Source: Rubrivivax benzoatilyticus JA2 = ATCC BAA-35
GTDB lineage: Bacteria > Pseudomonadota > Gammaproteobacteria > Burkholderiales > Burkholderiaceae_C
Reading direction: 5' to 3'
Assembly: GCF_000190375.1 (NCBI RefSeq)
Contig: NZ_AEWG01000061.1
Location: 1 to 64,000 of the forward strand
DNA: 64,000 bases
Position 1 is the first letter of the stretch. Every line of letters starts with the position of its first letter. The notes beneath the pieces are model-generated. The model saw only the letters and a program-made list of their open reading frames with translations, was not told the DNA's origin and ran no database searches. Positions 17,777 to 28,337 of this stretch are shown piece by piece. The position numbers and the translations under genes were made by a program.

Positions 17777-19539
17777 ACGTCGGCAGCGGCAAGGCAGGAG
17801 CGCCGAAGATCTGGTTGAACGTCACGTCCAGCGTGAACTGGACCCGCCCTGCGGTTGGCATCGTCCGTGTGGAGCGTGCCCTGGCCCGGGAACTCGCGGC
17901 ACTTCTCGGGCCGGACCGGTTCAGGCTGTGCGTCTGGCGCGACGGTCGATTCGTGCAGTGGCTGGAGGAGGCAGGGACGTCGGACGCTCGCGAAGTCGAC
18001 GCCGCGGTGGATCTGTTGCTGCCCCGTGTCGCGTCGTTCGACATCGCGCGCCCGTTCGTTCTGCGCGCGCTGCGAAAGTTTGCCGTATCGAGCGGGACGG
18101 CACCGAGCCATGACGCGATCCACCTGAAGATCCCGGCGAGCGGCGGCGAGTCGCTCGAGCCGGAACGGGGAGACGTCGTCATCTCCGCAGGACTCGACTG
18201 GGACTACGAGTATTCGCAGCGATTCCACGAGATGGCGCGCGAGCGTGGGCTGCGGATCGTCAGCTGCTGCTACGACCTGATCCCGGTGCTGTTCCCGCAA
18301 TACTGCGTCGGTGAAGTCGCCAAGCGCTTCACGGAGTACTTCATCGGCCTGTGCTGGGGTTCAGAGGCCGTGCTCTGCATCTCGCAGCAGACTCAGCGCG
18401 ACTTCTCCCAGCTCTGCAGGAAGCTGGGCGCTCCGGACCGCGTCACCGCCGTGATCCCGTTGGGAGACAACGTGCCCATGGCAGGCGGCGAAACGAGCGA
18501 TGCCGTGAAGGCGGTGTGCAAGCAGCCCTTCATCCTGTTCGTCTCGACGATCGAGCGCCGCAAGAACCACGAGGTGCTGTACCGGGCCTACCATCGCCTG
18601 GCGCGACAGGGCCGCGCGGCCGACCTGCCGCAGCTGGTGTTCGTCGGCATGCCCGGCTGGGGCACCGGCGACCTGCTGAAGGACATCGAACTCGATCCGC
18701 TCACCCGGGGCAAGATCACCCAGCTTCACCACGTCACCGACAGCGAGCTGAACGAGCTATACCAACGCGCCGCGTTCTGCGTCTATCCGTCGCTGTACGA
18801 GGGCTGGGGCCTGCCGGTGGGTGAGGCGCTGGCGATGGGCAAGGCCGTGATCTCGTCCAGCGAGGGCTCCCTGCCCGAGGTGGGTGGGCCGCTGGTGAGG
18901 TATGTCGACGCCTGGGACGTCGCCGGCTGGGCCGAGGCGATCTGGCAGTGGGTGTCCGATCCCGAGCAGGTCCGCAGCGCCGAGCGCGCCGTGCGCCGCC
19001 AGTATGTCAGCCGCACCTGGGCCAAGACAGCCGAGGCCGTCGTGGCGTTGATCGACAGCCTGCCCGCGCGACCGGAACTGCAGACTCTGCGCCCCGTGCC
19101 CGGCTACGACATGAGCACGCACGCCGGCGTTCATGCGGGCGCCCGCATCGAAGCCACCGGCACCGCGGGTCTGCTGCTCTTCGGCCCGCACTGGCCGTTG
19201 CGGGCCGGCAGCTATCGCGCGCGGGTGCACGGCCGGCGCGTCCGGCCCGGGAGCGAGACCCTCCGCCTGGAGATCGCGTCCGACGCCGGGACGACACGCC
19301 ACCACCAGTGGACGCAGGCCGTGACCGCGTCCGACGTCGCGGGCGAACTGGCGCAGGCCGTGTTTCGCATCGAGCGCGATGTCGACGACATCGAACTGCG
19401 AATCGTCGTCGAAGACGGTTCCTGGCTGTGCATCGACACGGTGGAGTTCACCCCAGAGATCGATGCCGCACCGGCCGGGACGACGCCCGGACGGGCCGCG
19501 ACGCCCGGGCCCCGGCCTCAGGCCCTGAGCGCCCGCTGA
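17773..19539 (+). CDS. GT4 glycosyltransferase with C-terminal beta-rich domain
   Basis: 588-residue protein from the ATG at 17773, which overlaps the previous stop as ATGA. Residues about 1-420 are a GT-B glycosyltransferase: FVSTIERRKNHEVLYRAYHR marks the nucleotide-binding start and YPSLYEGWGLPVGEALAMG is a textbook GT4 donor-site motif with both glutamates. Residues about 435-565 form a separate segment (LLLFGPHWPLRAGSYRARVHG and following strands) resembling a carbohydrate-binding-type beta sandwich. The tail is rich in Pro and Ala. The extra domain could position a long polymer acceptor; that is inference. Related extra beta domains recur in the two giant glycosyltransferases downstream. 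Confidence 0.9.
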   Translation: MNVGSGKAGAPKIWLNVTSSVNWTRPAVGIVRVERALARELAALLGPDRFRLCVWRDGRFVQWLEEAGTSDAREVDAAVDLLLPRVASFDIARPFVLRALRKFAVSSGTAPSHDAIHLKIPASGGESLEPERGDVVISAGLDWDYEYSQRFHEMARERGLRIVSCCYDLIPVLFPQYCVGEVAKRFTEYFIGLCWGSEAVLCISQQTQRDFSQLCRKLGAPDRVTAVIPLGDNVPMAGGETSDAVKAVCKQPFILFVSTIERRKNHEVLYRAYHRLARQGRAADLPQLVFVGMPGWGTGDLLKDIELDPLTRGKITQLHHVTDSELNELYQRAAFCVYPSLYEGWGLPVGEALAMGKAVISSSEGSLPEVGGPLVRYVDAWDVAGWAEAIWQWVSDPEQVRSAERAVRRQYVSRTWAKTAEAVVALIDSLPARPELQTLRPVPGYDMSTHAGVHAGARIEATGTAGLLLFGPHWPLRAGSYRARVHGRRVRPGSETLRLEIASDAGTTRHHQWTQAVTASDVAGELAQAVFRIERDVDDIELRIVVEDGSWLCIDTVEFTPEIDAAPAGTTPGRAATPGPRPQALSAR

Positions 19540-19545
19540 CCGCCG

Positions 19546-21349
<1,804 letters not shown>

Positions 21350-21368
21350 TCGGCCAGGCGGGAACGCG

Positions 21369-22262
21369 ATGACGCGCATCCTCGTCACCGGCGCCGACGG
21401 CTTCACGGGCCGCCACCTGACCCCGGCCCTGGCGCGCCTGGGCGCCGAGGTGCACGGCCTGGCTAGCCGCGTGCCAGACCCGCCGGTCGACGGCGTGCAC
21501 CGCTGGCACCTTGGCAACCTGCTCGACCCGGAGTCGCTGCAGCGCACGGTGCAGGACGTGAGACCGGACACCGTGGTGCATCTGGCCGCGATCGCCTTCG
21601 TTGCCCATGGCGACGTCGATTCCATCTACCGGACCAACATCGTAGGGTCGCGTCACCTGCTGGCTGCGCTGGCCGACCTGCCCGTGCGCCCGCGCGCGGT
21701 CCTGATGGCCAGCAGTGCCAACGTCTACGGCACGGCCACCGAGGGCGTGATGGACGAGCGGACGCCCCCGAGCCCCGCCAACGACTACGCCGTCAGCAAG
21801 CTAGCCATGGAACACATGGCCGGGATCTGGCGCGAACGCCTGCCGATTACGCTCGTACGCCCGTTCAACTACACGGGCCGGGGCCAGTCTACTCAGTTCC
21901 TGATCCCGAAAATCGTCGATCACTTCCACCGGCGCGCGCCGGTGCTCGAGCTCGGCAACCTCGACGTGGAGCGCGACTTCTCCGACGTCCGGACGGTCGT
22001 CGACTGCTACGTCCGCCTGCTGGCCAGCCCCCAGCCCGGACAGGTCTTCAACGTCTGCTCTGGTGTCGGCCACAGCCTGCGCGAAGTACTTGAGATGGCC
22101 CGCGACCTGACGGGCCATGAGCCCGAGATACGCGTCAACCCGGCCTTCGTGCGCGCCAACGAGGTGCGGCGCTTGCTGGGTAGCAAGGCTGCGCTCGAGG
22201 CCGCCATCGGCCCGGTGCACGGCCCGGCGCTGCGCGAGACCCTGGCCTGGATGCTGCAATGA
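21369..22262 (+). CDS. GDP-4-keto-6-deoxy-D-mannose reductase-like SDR
   Basis: 297-residue extended short-chain dehydrogenase. It has the dinucleotide motif VTGADGFTGRHL, catalytic Ser115/Ser116 and YxxxK (Tyr140, Lys144 in NDYAVSKLAMEHM). Size, its position directly after gmd, and the RPFNYTGRGQ segment fit Rmd, which yields GDP-D-rhamnose. A GDP-6-deoxytalose or other 4-reductase cannot be excluded. It starts 19 bases after gmd ends. Confidence 0.82.
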   Translation: MTRILVTGADGFTGRHLTPALARLGAEVHGLASRVPDPPVDGVHRWHLGNLLDPESLQRTVQDVRPDTVVHLAAIAFVAHGDVDSIYRTNIVGSRHLLAALADLPVRPRAVLMASSANVYGTATEGVMDERTPPSPANDYAVSKLAMEHMAGIWRERLPITLVRPFNYTGRGQSTQFLIPKIVDHFHRRAPVLELGNLDVERDFSDVRTVVDCYVRLLASPQPGQVFNVCSGVGHSLREVLEMARDLTGHEPEIRVNPAFVRANEVRRLLGSKAALEAAIGPVHGPALRETLAWMLQ

Positions 22263-22281
22263 ACCGAGCACGGCACCGCCG

Positions 22282-23077
22282 ATGAGCACCGACATCGAAT
22301 GGGAGAAGTGGGGCGCCCGCGATCCCTACTTCAGCGTCCTGACCGACCCGCGTTTCCGCGTCAACGCGATGACGGCGCAGGCGCGGGAGGATTTCTTCGC
22401 GCTCGGCCGCATGCATGTCGACCATGTGCTGCACGTGATCCGCTGCCATCTGGACGGCGCCTTCGCGCCGACCCGGACGCTGGATTTCGGTTGTGGCGTG
22501 GGACGGCTGGTGATGCCGTTCGCCCGCCTGGGCGGCGAGGTCGTGGGCGTCGACATCTCGCCGTCGATGCTGGCCGAGGCGCGGCGCAACTGCGATCAGG
22601 CGGGACTGAGCAACGTCGTGCTGCTCCCATCCGACGACGCGCTGTCCGCCGTCGCCGGCGACTTCGATCTCGTGCACTCGTGCATCGTGCTTCAGCACAT
22701 CGAAATCCCGCGCGGTCTCGTCATCTTCGAGCAGCTCGTGCGCCGCGTGCGGCCGGGCGGCATGGGGGGCGATCCACATCACCTTCGGCTGGGACGCCCA
22801 TGCGGCGACGCTGGGCGTGCCGCCTGCGCTGCCGGCGCCGCAGGCGCCATCCCGCCTGGTCCGGGTACGGCGCTGGCTGCACGAGTTGGTGCATGGAAAA
22901 CGCACGAAGCTGGCAGGGGCCTCGCAGCAGGTCGATACCGACCCGGAGATGCAGATGAACTTCTACAACGCAAGCCAGCTCCTGTTCATCCTGCAGCGCG
23001 CCGGCGTCGGCGCCGTCTACAGTGAGCTGACCGACCATGGCGGCGCGCTCGGTCTGTTCCTCTACTTCCGGCGCTGA
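22282..23077 (+). pseudogene. Class I SAM-dependent methyltransferase interrupted by a +1 frameshift
   Basis: The frame from ATG 22282 encodes a clear methyltransferase: the SAM site LDFGCGVGRLVMPFARLGG at about residues 67-85 and the DLVHSCIVLQHIE strand later. After codon 161, at a run of six G (22764-22769), the frame breaks. Dropping one G restores a plausible continuation (RPGGMGAIHITFGWD) that joins the +1 frame ending at 23077 (FLYFRR), giving 264 residues, a normal size. As read, the ribosome would make 247 residues with a foreign tail ending at 23025. It may be a real mutation, slipped-strand phase variation at the G run, or a sequencing error. Confidence 0.8.
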
Positions 23078-23212
23078 CGCGCACCGCCCCTGCAAGAGCG
23101 AGAGTGGCACCAGGCCAGCACGCTGTTTTGACCTGATAATGGGCAAGTTGCCCTACGGCCCAATCCGACGCTCTGGAGCGGCACGACAAACCCGAACGAC
23201 GCAATTCGCGAC
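23078..23212. other. Intergenic segment before the IMPase gene
   Basis: 135 bases. The IMPase frame is open from 23132 onward but contains no ATG or GTG before the TTG at 23213, so the true start is poorly defined. No promoter or hairpin stands out. Confidence 0.4.
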
Positions 23213-23974
23213 TTGATCGACGACATCGCATTGGCAACCGCCGCAGCGCGCACCGGCGGCGAGTATCTGACCAGCCGGCTAGGCAAGGCTAATTTGACGC
23301 GCTGGGTCGAACGGGACGTCAAGCTCGCCGAGGATGCGCAGGCTGAGGCCCTGATCGTCGGGCACCTGACCCGGCACTCCCGCCATCCCATCCTGACCGA
23401 GGAGGCTGGCTGGATCGGCGAGCCAGCGCGGGGCGACGCGGCGTATTGGGTCGTCGACCCCCTGGACGGAAGCTTCAACTTCCTACACGGCATCCCGCTG
23501 TGTGCGGTATCGGTCGCGCTATGCCGCGGGCTGCAGCCGGTGCTGGGCTGCGTGCACGATTTCATCCACGGGGAGACCTGCGCCGGCGGGCCGGGCCTGG
23601 GCCTGCGCGTCAACGGCCAGGCGGCCGCTGCAGACGCGCACCGGGGCGGCATTCTGGGAACGGGCATCCCGGCTGCGGCCGGTGACCGCCCCCCCTCGCT
23701 CGCCCAGGCCCTGGCGCACTGGCGCAAGGTCCGCATGCTCGGCACGGCGGCACTATCGCTGGCCTGGGTGGCGCAGGGCCGACTGGGTGGGTACGAGGAG
23801 TCGGGCATCCGCTGGTGGGACGTGGCAGGGGGTCTGGCCCTGGTGGCCGGCGCAGGCGGCCGCTTCGAGGTCGGGCCGGCTGCCGGCCGTGACGCCAGCG
23901 ACGGGCTCGACCCGGTTGATCCGCTGCACGTCCGGGCGTGGTCGGCACCCGCTACGGGCATCTCTTCTTTTTAA
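23213..23974 (+). CDS. Inositol-monophosphatase-family sugar phosphatase
   Basis: 253-residue Mg-dependent phosphatase of the IMPase/FBPase/CysQ superfamily. The metal ligands are visible: Glu63-Glu64 (ILTEEAG), Asp82 and Asp85 in DPLDGSFNF, and Asp203 in WWDVAGG. The start is a TTG, and the open frame extends 27 codons further with no usual start codon. It is followed 7 bases later by a Gfo/Idh oxidoreductase and then a SIS isomerase. In this setting a sugar-1-phosphate or heptose-bisphosphate phosphatase role in nucleotide-sugar synthesis is more likely than inositol metabolism. That reading is inference. Confidence 0.87.
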   Translation: MIDDIALATAAARTGGEYLTSRLGKANLTRWVERDVKLAEDAQAEALIVGHLTRHSRHPILTEEAGWIGEPARGDAAYWVVDPLDGSFNFLHGIPLCAVSVALCRGLQPVLGCVHDFIHGETCAGGPGLGLRVNGQAAAADAHRGGILGTGIPAAAGDRPPSLAQALAHWRKVRMLGTAALSLAWVAQGRLGGYEESGIRWWDVAGGLALVAGAGGRFEVGPAAGRDASDGLDPVDPLHVRAWSAPATGISSF

Positions 23975-23981
23975 GGTTGGC

Positions 23982-25025
23982 ATGACATTGCGCATTGGCA
24001 TCTGCGGCTTCGGGAAGATGGGCCAGATCCGCGCCGAGGCCCTGGCCCGGCACCCGGACCGCTGCCGTGTCACCCGGGTCTTCGACACCCAGGCATCCCT
24101 GACCGTGGGTCGGCCGACGGCCGCCTCGGTGGACGGGATCGTGAACGACCCCGACATCGATGCAGTGTTCGTCTGCCTGCCCAACTTCCTCAACATGCCG
24201 ACGACCATCGCGGCCCTGCGCGCCGGCAAGCACGTCTTCTGCGAAAAGCCGCCGGCCTTCAACGCCGAACAAATGCGCGAGATCCGCGCCGTGGAGGCCG
24301 AGACCGGCAAGGTGCTGATGTATGGCTTCAACCACCGGCAGCATGCCGCGATCGTGACGATGCACGATTTGGTCCGCAGCGGGCAGTACGGTCGGGTGCT
24401 GTGGATGAGGGGGCGCTACGGCAAGAGCGTCGATGCTGGCTACCTGACCGGCTGGCGCGCGTCGCCCGAGCTAGCGGGTGGCGGGATCCTGCTGGACCAG
24501 GGCATCCACATGCTCGACCTGATGCTGCACATTGGCGCCCAGCCCTTCGACGAGGTCAATGCCATGGTGTCCAACCTGTACTGGAAGACCCCGGGCATCG
24601 AGGACAACGTCTTCGCGATCATGCGCAACCGGGAGAGCGGCCTGTGCGCCTCGCTGCACTCCACGATGACGCAGTGGCGCCATCTGTTCTCTCTCGAGGT
24701 CTTCCTCGAGCGCGGCTACATGGTCGTCAACGGCCTGAAGACTTCATCCGGCACCTATGGCGAAGAGGTGCTGAGCATCGCGAAGAACCGATCCACGGCG
24801 CCCGCGGCGACCTGGGACGACGAGGAACGTATGCACTTCCAGGTCGACGTCTCCTGGGAGCGAGAGGTCAACCAGTTTCTCGACTGCGTCGAACGCGGGG
24901 CGCCGGTCGTCGACGGCTCGTCGCTGCAGGCCCTGGAGGTCATGGAACTGATCGATCGCATCTATGCCAGTGAACGCCACGAAGCGCCCGAACTGTTCGA
25001 AGACATCCGGACCGTCGGCACCTGA
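23982..25025 (+). CDS. Gfo/Idh/MocA-family NAD(P)-dependent oxidoreductase
   Basis: 347-residue sugar oxidoreductase from the ATG at 23982, with AAGG 7 bases upstream. The Rossmann motif is IGICGFGKMGQIRAEAL. The family motif with the conserved lysine is GKHVFCEKPPAFN (about residue 87). The C-terminal domain carries GGGILLDQGIHMLDLMLHI, where the histidine is the usual catalytic candidate. It probably oxidises or reduces a ring carbon of a sugar or sugar nucleotide. It sits between IMPase and SIS genes, suggesting one pathway. Confidence 0.92.
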   Translation: MTLRIGICGFGKMGQIRAEALARHPDRCRVTRVFDTQASLTVGRPTAASVDGIVNDPDIDAVFVCLPNFLNMPTTIAALRAGKHVFCEKPPAFNAEQMREIRAVEAETGKVLMYGFNHRQHAAIVTMHDLVRSGQYGRVLWMRGRYGKSVDAGYLTGWRASPELAGGGILLDQGIHMLDLMLHIGAQPFDEVNAMVSNLYWKTPGIEDNVFAIMRNRESGLCASLHSTMTQWRHLFSLEVFLERGYMVVNGLKTSSGTYGEEVLSIAKNRSTAPAATWDDEERMHFQVDVSWEREVNQFLDCVERGAPVVDGSSLQALEVMELIDRIYASERHEAPELFEDIRTVGT

Positions 25026-25041
25026 ACGCCCGGCCCTGCCC

Positions 25042-25611
25042 ATGACGCATCCCGATTGGAACCTCTGGCTGGACGACTACTTCGCCCGTTTCAGGCCGGC
25101 CTTCGACCCCGCCGTGTATGCCACGCTGGTCCGCTTCCGGGACCTGGCCGTGGAGGTGCGTTCTCGCGGCGGCAAGCTGATCTTCGCGGGGAACGGCGCC
25201 AGCGCCTCGATCTCATCGCATGGCGCGGTCGACTTCACCAAGCAGGCCAAGGTGCGGGCGGTCGACTTCAACGAGCCCAACCTCATCACGGCCTTCGCCA
25301 ACGACTACGGCTACGAACACTGGGTGGCACGCGCGCTGGACTGCTACGCCGATCCGGGCGACGTCGTGGTGCTGATCTCGGTCAGTGGCGCTTCGCCAAA
25401 CATCGTGCGAGCCGCCCGGCACGCGCGCGAACTCGGGCTGAAGGTCGTCACCTTCTCCGGCAAGCATGCCGACAACCCGCTGCGGGCGCTGGGCGACGTC
25501 AACTTCTGGATCGGGTCGGCCGCGTACAACGTCGTCGAGGCCGTCCACATGCTGTGGCTGACGACCGTGATCGACATGGTGGTGGGGCGCGCCGAGTATT
25601 CGGTGAACTGA
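25042..25611 (+). CDS. SIS-domain phosphosugar isomerase, GmhA-like
   Basis: 189-residue single SIS domain. The strand GGKLIFAGNGASASISSH, the segment LITAFANDYGYEHW and the ISVSGASPNIVRAA loop closely follow sedoheptulose-7-phosphate isomerase GmhA. His60 matches a GmhA metal ligand. By my alignment the C-terminal ligand pair of GmhA (Gln and His) appears as Glu and Thr, so the substrate or mechanism may differ. I chose the ATG at 25042 because the upstream extension is not conserved. It is probably an aldose/ketose phosphate isomerase feeding a nucleotide sugar. Confidence 0.85.
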   Translation: MTHPDWNLWLDDYFARFRPAFDPAVYATLVRFRDLAVEVRSRGGKLIFAGNGASASISSHGAVDFTKQAKVRAVDFNEPNLITAFANDYGYEHWVARALDCYADPGDVVVLISVSGASPNIVRAARHARELGLKVVTFSGKHADNPLRALGDVNFWIGSAAYNVVEAVHMLWLTTVIDMVVGRAEYSVN

Positions 25612-25708
25612 CTCGACGGCCGCCCACGCGACGACGTGATGCCCCCTCCCGACCCGACGCGGCGACCCTGTGCGCGGCGCGGACCCTGACCCGCCACTAG
25701 ATCGGTGC

Positions 25709-28297
25709 ATGACCCGGTTCTGTTACTTCACCACCAATACCCCCCTGCCGGCCGACCGCGGAGGGCGGGTCCGGACACACCACCTCTGGCGGGCGCTGTG
25801 CGCGAAGGGCGAGGTCAGGATGTTCGTGCTGGGCGACAAGCCCTCCCGGCAGGACCGCGAGCTGCTCTTCGCCGGCGGCGCGCGGCTGCTGCCGCGCCGG
25901 CTGATGAAGACCGCGCGCTTCGGGCGCGCCGGCGAGTTCCTGGAAGGCATCGACCCGCCCGGTCTCTGGGAATCGGCCCACATGCTGCAGGCCTGGGGCG
26001 GGAGCGACCGGTTCTGGCATGGGCTGACCCGCCCCGATGCCTTCCATCGGCACCACCTCAACGAGCGCCGCATCGCGCGCATCGTCGACGAGGTGCGGCG
26101 CTTCGGAGCCGATGCCGCCGTGATCGACGACACCGGCCTCTCGCCGCTGGTGCCCGCGCTGAAGGCGCTGGGCATCCCCGTGATCGTCAGCACGCACAAC
26201 CTCGACTCCCAGCTCTGGCTGGACATCGCAGCCAACGCGAGCGACCCGCACTTCGGCCGCTGGGCCGGCCTCGTGGCGCGCGGCTTCGAGTTCATGGAGC
26301 GCACCTACCTGCCGCTGGCCGACCAGGTCTGGGCCTGCTCCGGCATCGATGCCGAGCGATTCCGCCGGGCCTTCACGCTGCGCGACGTGCGCGTCGTGCC
26401 CAATGCGATCGACGTGCTGCCGCCCCCGCCACCGTCCGGCACGCGAGACCTGGTCTACGTGGCGCAGATGGGCTACCGGCCGAACGAGGATGCGGCGCTG
26501 CGCCTGATCGACCTGTCGCGCCGCTTCGATGCCCGCCGGGTAACCCACACGCTGCACCTGGTGGGTCGGCCGACGGAGGCGATCAAGCGCGCGGCCGAGG
26601 GCCTGCCCAACGTGCGCGTGCACGGCGTCGTGCCCAGCACCGCACCCTTCCTGGCGATGGCGGCGGTGGTGCCGGTCACGCTGCGGGTCGGCGGCGGCAC
26701 GCGCATCAAGATCGTGGAGGCCATGGCCGCCGCCCGCCCGGTGGTCAGCACGGCGATCGGCATCGAGGGCATCGAGGCCCGGTCGGGCGAGGACTGCCTC
26801 ATCGTCGACGACGATGCCGCGCTCGAATCGGCCGTCGAGCGCCTGCTCGACGACCCGCAGGAGGCGCAGCGCATCGGCCTCAACGGGCACGCGCTGGCCC
26901 AGGCCCGCTACTCCCACGTGGCCGTCACGCGGCAGGTGGCGGAGCACCTGTCGGCGCTGGGACTGGCGCTGGAGGCCGGCGATGCCCGCCGCCCACCGCC
27001 GCAGGCCAGCGCCGTCGCACAGGGAGGCCGGTTCGACCCGACGACGCGGATGCTGCAATGGCGCGTGCAGGTGCGCGCCGCCCATCCGCTGGAAGACGCC
27101 GAGGTGGAACTGGCCACCGGCGAGGACCGGGCCCTGTACAACTCCTCGGTCTCGGTCGGGTGGTGCAACGGGCCCGGGCGCCCGCTGCAGTTCGTCGACA
27201 TCGTGGCCGTGCTGCCCTCTTCGGTGGCCATCGAGGATCTGGTCATCCGCGCCTTCGCCTACGGCGAGCAGGTGCTCGAGGTCCGGGGCGACGGCCGCTC
27301 GGTGACCGAAGCCACGACGGGCCTGCTGGCCGCCGACTGGCAGGACGACGGCCGTCTGGCCGGCCTGGTCTGGACCCGTGCCGATCGCGCCCCGGAGATC
27401 GTCTTCGAGCGGCAGGCCCAGGCCGCGGTCGGCGTGGCCAGGCCGCTGCCGGCGCGCCCCGGCGTGGCGGTCGCGCCCTTCGTGCTGGACGCCGCCGACC
27501 GCGGCGACCCCAAGGTCCGGCGCCTGGACGTGCGCAGCGCCGGTGCGGCACCGGAGACCGGCCAGACCTTCTGGCTGATCGACGCGTTCAAGGGCCGGCA
27601 CGAAACCACCTCGGCACGCCTGGCCGCGCTGCGCGGCGCACACGCCGGGCAGACCGCCTGGATCATCGGCAACGGCCCCAGCGTGCGGACCGAGGACCTC
27701 GACCGGCTCCAGGGCCGGCTGTGTTTTGCCTTCAACCGCTTCTACCTCGCCCACGACCAGACCCGCCTGCGGCCCACGTACACGGTCTCCGGCGACCGCC
27801 AGATGATCGAGGACTTCGGGCAGGAGATCGCCGACCGTTCCGGCGGCACCGTGTTCCTGGCCGACGACCGCTGCCCTGCCGTCGTCGGGGACTACGTCTG
27901 GCTGCGCCAGCTGGCCCTGTGGCCGCCGCTGTTCTCGATGCGGCCGGACCGCTGGGTCAGCCCGGGCGGATCGTCGCTGTACATCGCGCTGCAGTTGGCC
28001 TGGTTCATGGGCATCCGCCGCTTCTACGTCTACGGCGCCGACTTCAAATTCGTCTACCGGCGCGAACGGCACGCCGACCCGTTCCGGGTCGCGTCGGGCG
28101 ACGGCAACCACTTCATCAAGAACTACCGCAACAACCAGCCCTGGTGCCCGCCGAGCTTCATCAACATCTGCCCGGCGTTCCACACCGCGCGCACGATGGT
28201 GGAGAGCGAAGGCGGATGGATCCGCAACGTCACGCGCGGCGGCCTGCTCGAGATGTTCGAACGTGGCGACTTCGAGCAAGCCCTCGCCGACGGCTGA
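25709..28297 (+). CDS. Bifunctional glycosyltransferase: GT4 domain plus C-terminal DUF115/MptE-like domain
   Basis: 862-residue protein from the ATG at 25709. Residues about 1-415 are a GT4 glycosyltransferase: a start FTTNTPLPADRGGRVRTHH, a VYVAQMGYRPNEDAALRLI linker and the donor region RVGGGTRIKIVEAMAAARP. Residues about 435-640 are a beta-rich linker domain. From about residue 648, IIGNGPSVRTEDLDRL, then LCFAFNRFYL and RRFYVYGADFKF, matches the DUF115/MptE-like fold, which also resembles GT42 sialyltransferases (GNGPS and FxxNxFY). Two transferase steps in one chain are likely. It follows the SIS gene after 97 bases. Confidence 0.85.
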   Translation: MTRFCYFTTNTPLPADRGGRVRTHHLWRALCAKGEVRMFVLGDKPSRQDRELLFAGGARLLPRRLMKTARFGRAGEFLEGIDPPGLWESAHMLQAWGGSDRFWHGLTRPDAFHRHHLNERRIARIVDEVRRFGADAAVIDDTGLSPLVPALKALGIPVIVSTHNLDSQLWLDIAANASDPHFGRWAGLVARGFEFMERTYLPLADQVWACSGIDAERFRRAFTLRDVRVVPNAIDVLPPPPPSGTRDLVYVAQMGYRPNEDAALRLIDLSRRFDARRVTHTLHLVGRPTEAIKRAAEGLPNVRVHGVVPSTAPFLAMAAVVPVTLRVGGGTRIKIVEAMAAARPVVSTAIGIEGIEARSGEDCLIVDDDAALESAVERLLDDPQEAQRIGLNGHALAQARYSHVAVTRQVAEHLSALGLALEAGDARRPPPQASAVAQGGRFDPTTRMLQWRVQVRAAHPLEDAEVELATGEDRALYNSSVSVGWCNGPGRPLQFVDIVAVLPSSVAIEDLVIRAFAYGEQVLEVRGDGRSVTEATTGLLAADWQDDGRLAGLVWTRADRAPEIVFERQAQAAVGVARPLPARPGVAVAPFVLDAADRGDPKVRRLDVRSAGAAPETGQTFWLIDAFKGRHETTSARLAALRGAHAGQTAWIIGNGPSVRTEDLDRLQGRLCFAFNRFYLAHDQTRLRPTYTVSGDRQMIEDFGQEIADRSGGTVFLADDRCPAVVGDYVWLRQLALWPPLFSMRPDRWVSPGGSSLYIALQLAWFMGIRRFYVYGADFKFVYRRERHADPFRVASGDGNHFIKNYRNNQPWCPPSFINICPAFHTARTMVESEGGWIRNVTRGGLLEMFERGDFEQALADG

Positions 28298-28337
28298 GTC
28301 GACCCGCAGCTCCCGGCCCCCTTCCGATGCCCCGCCC

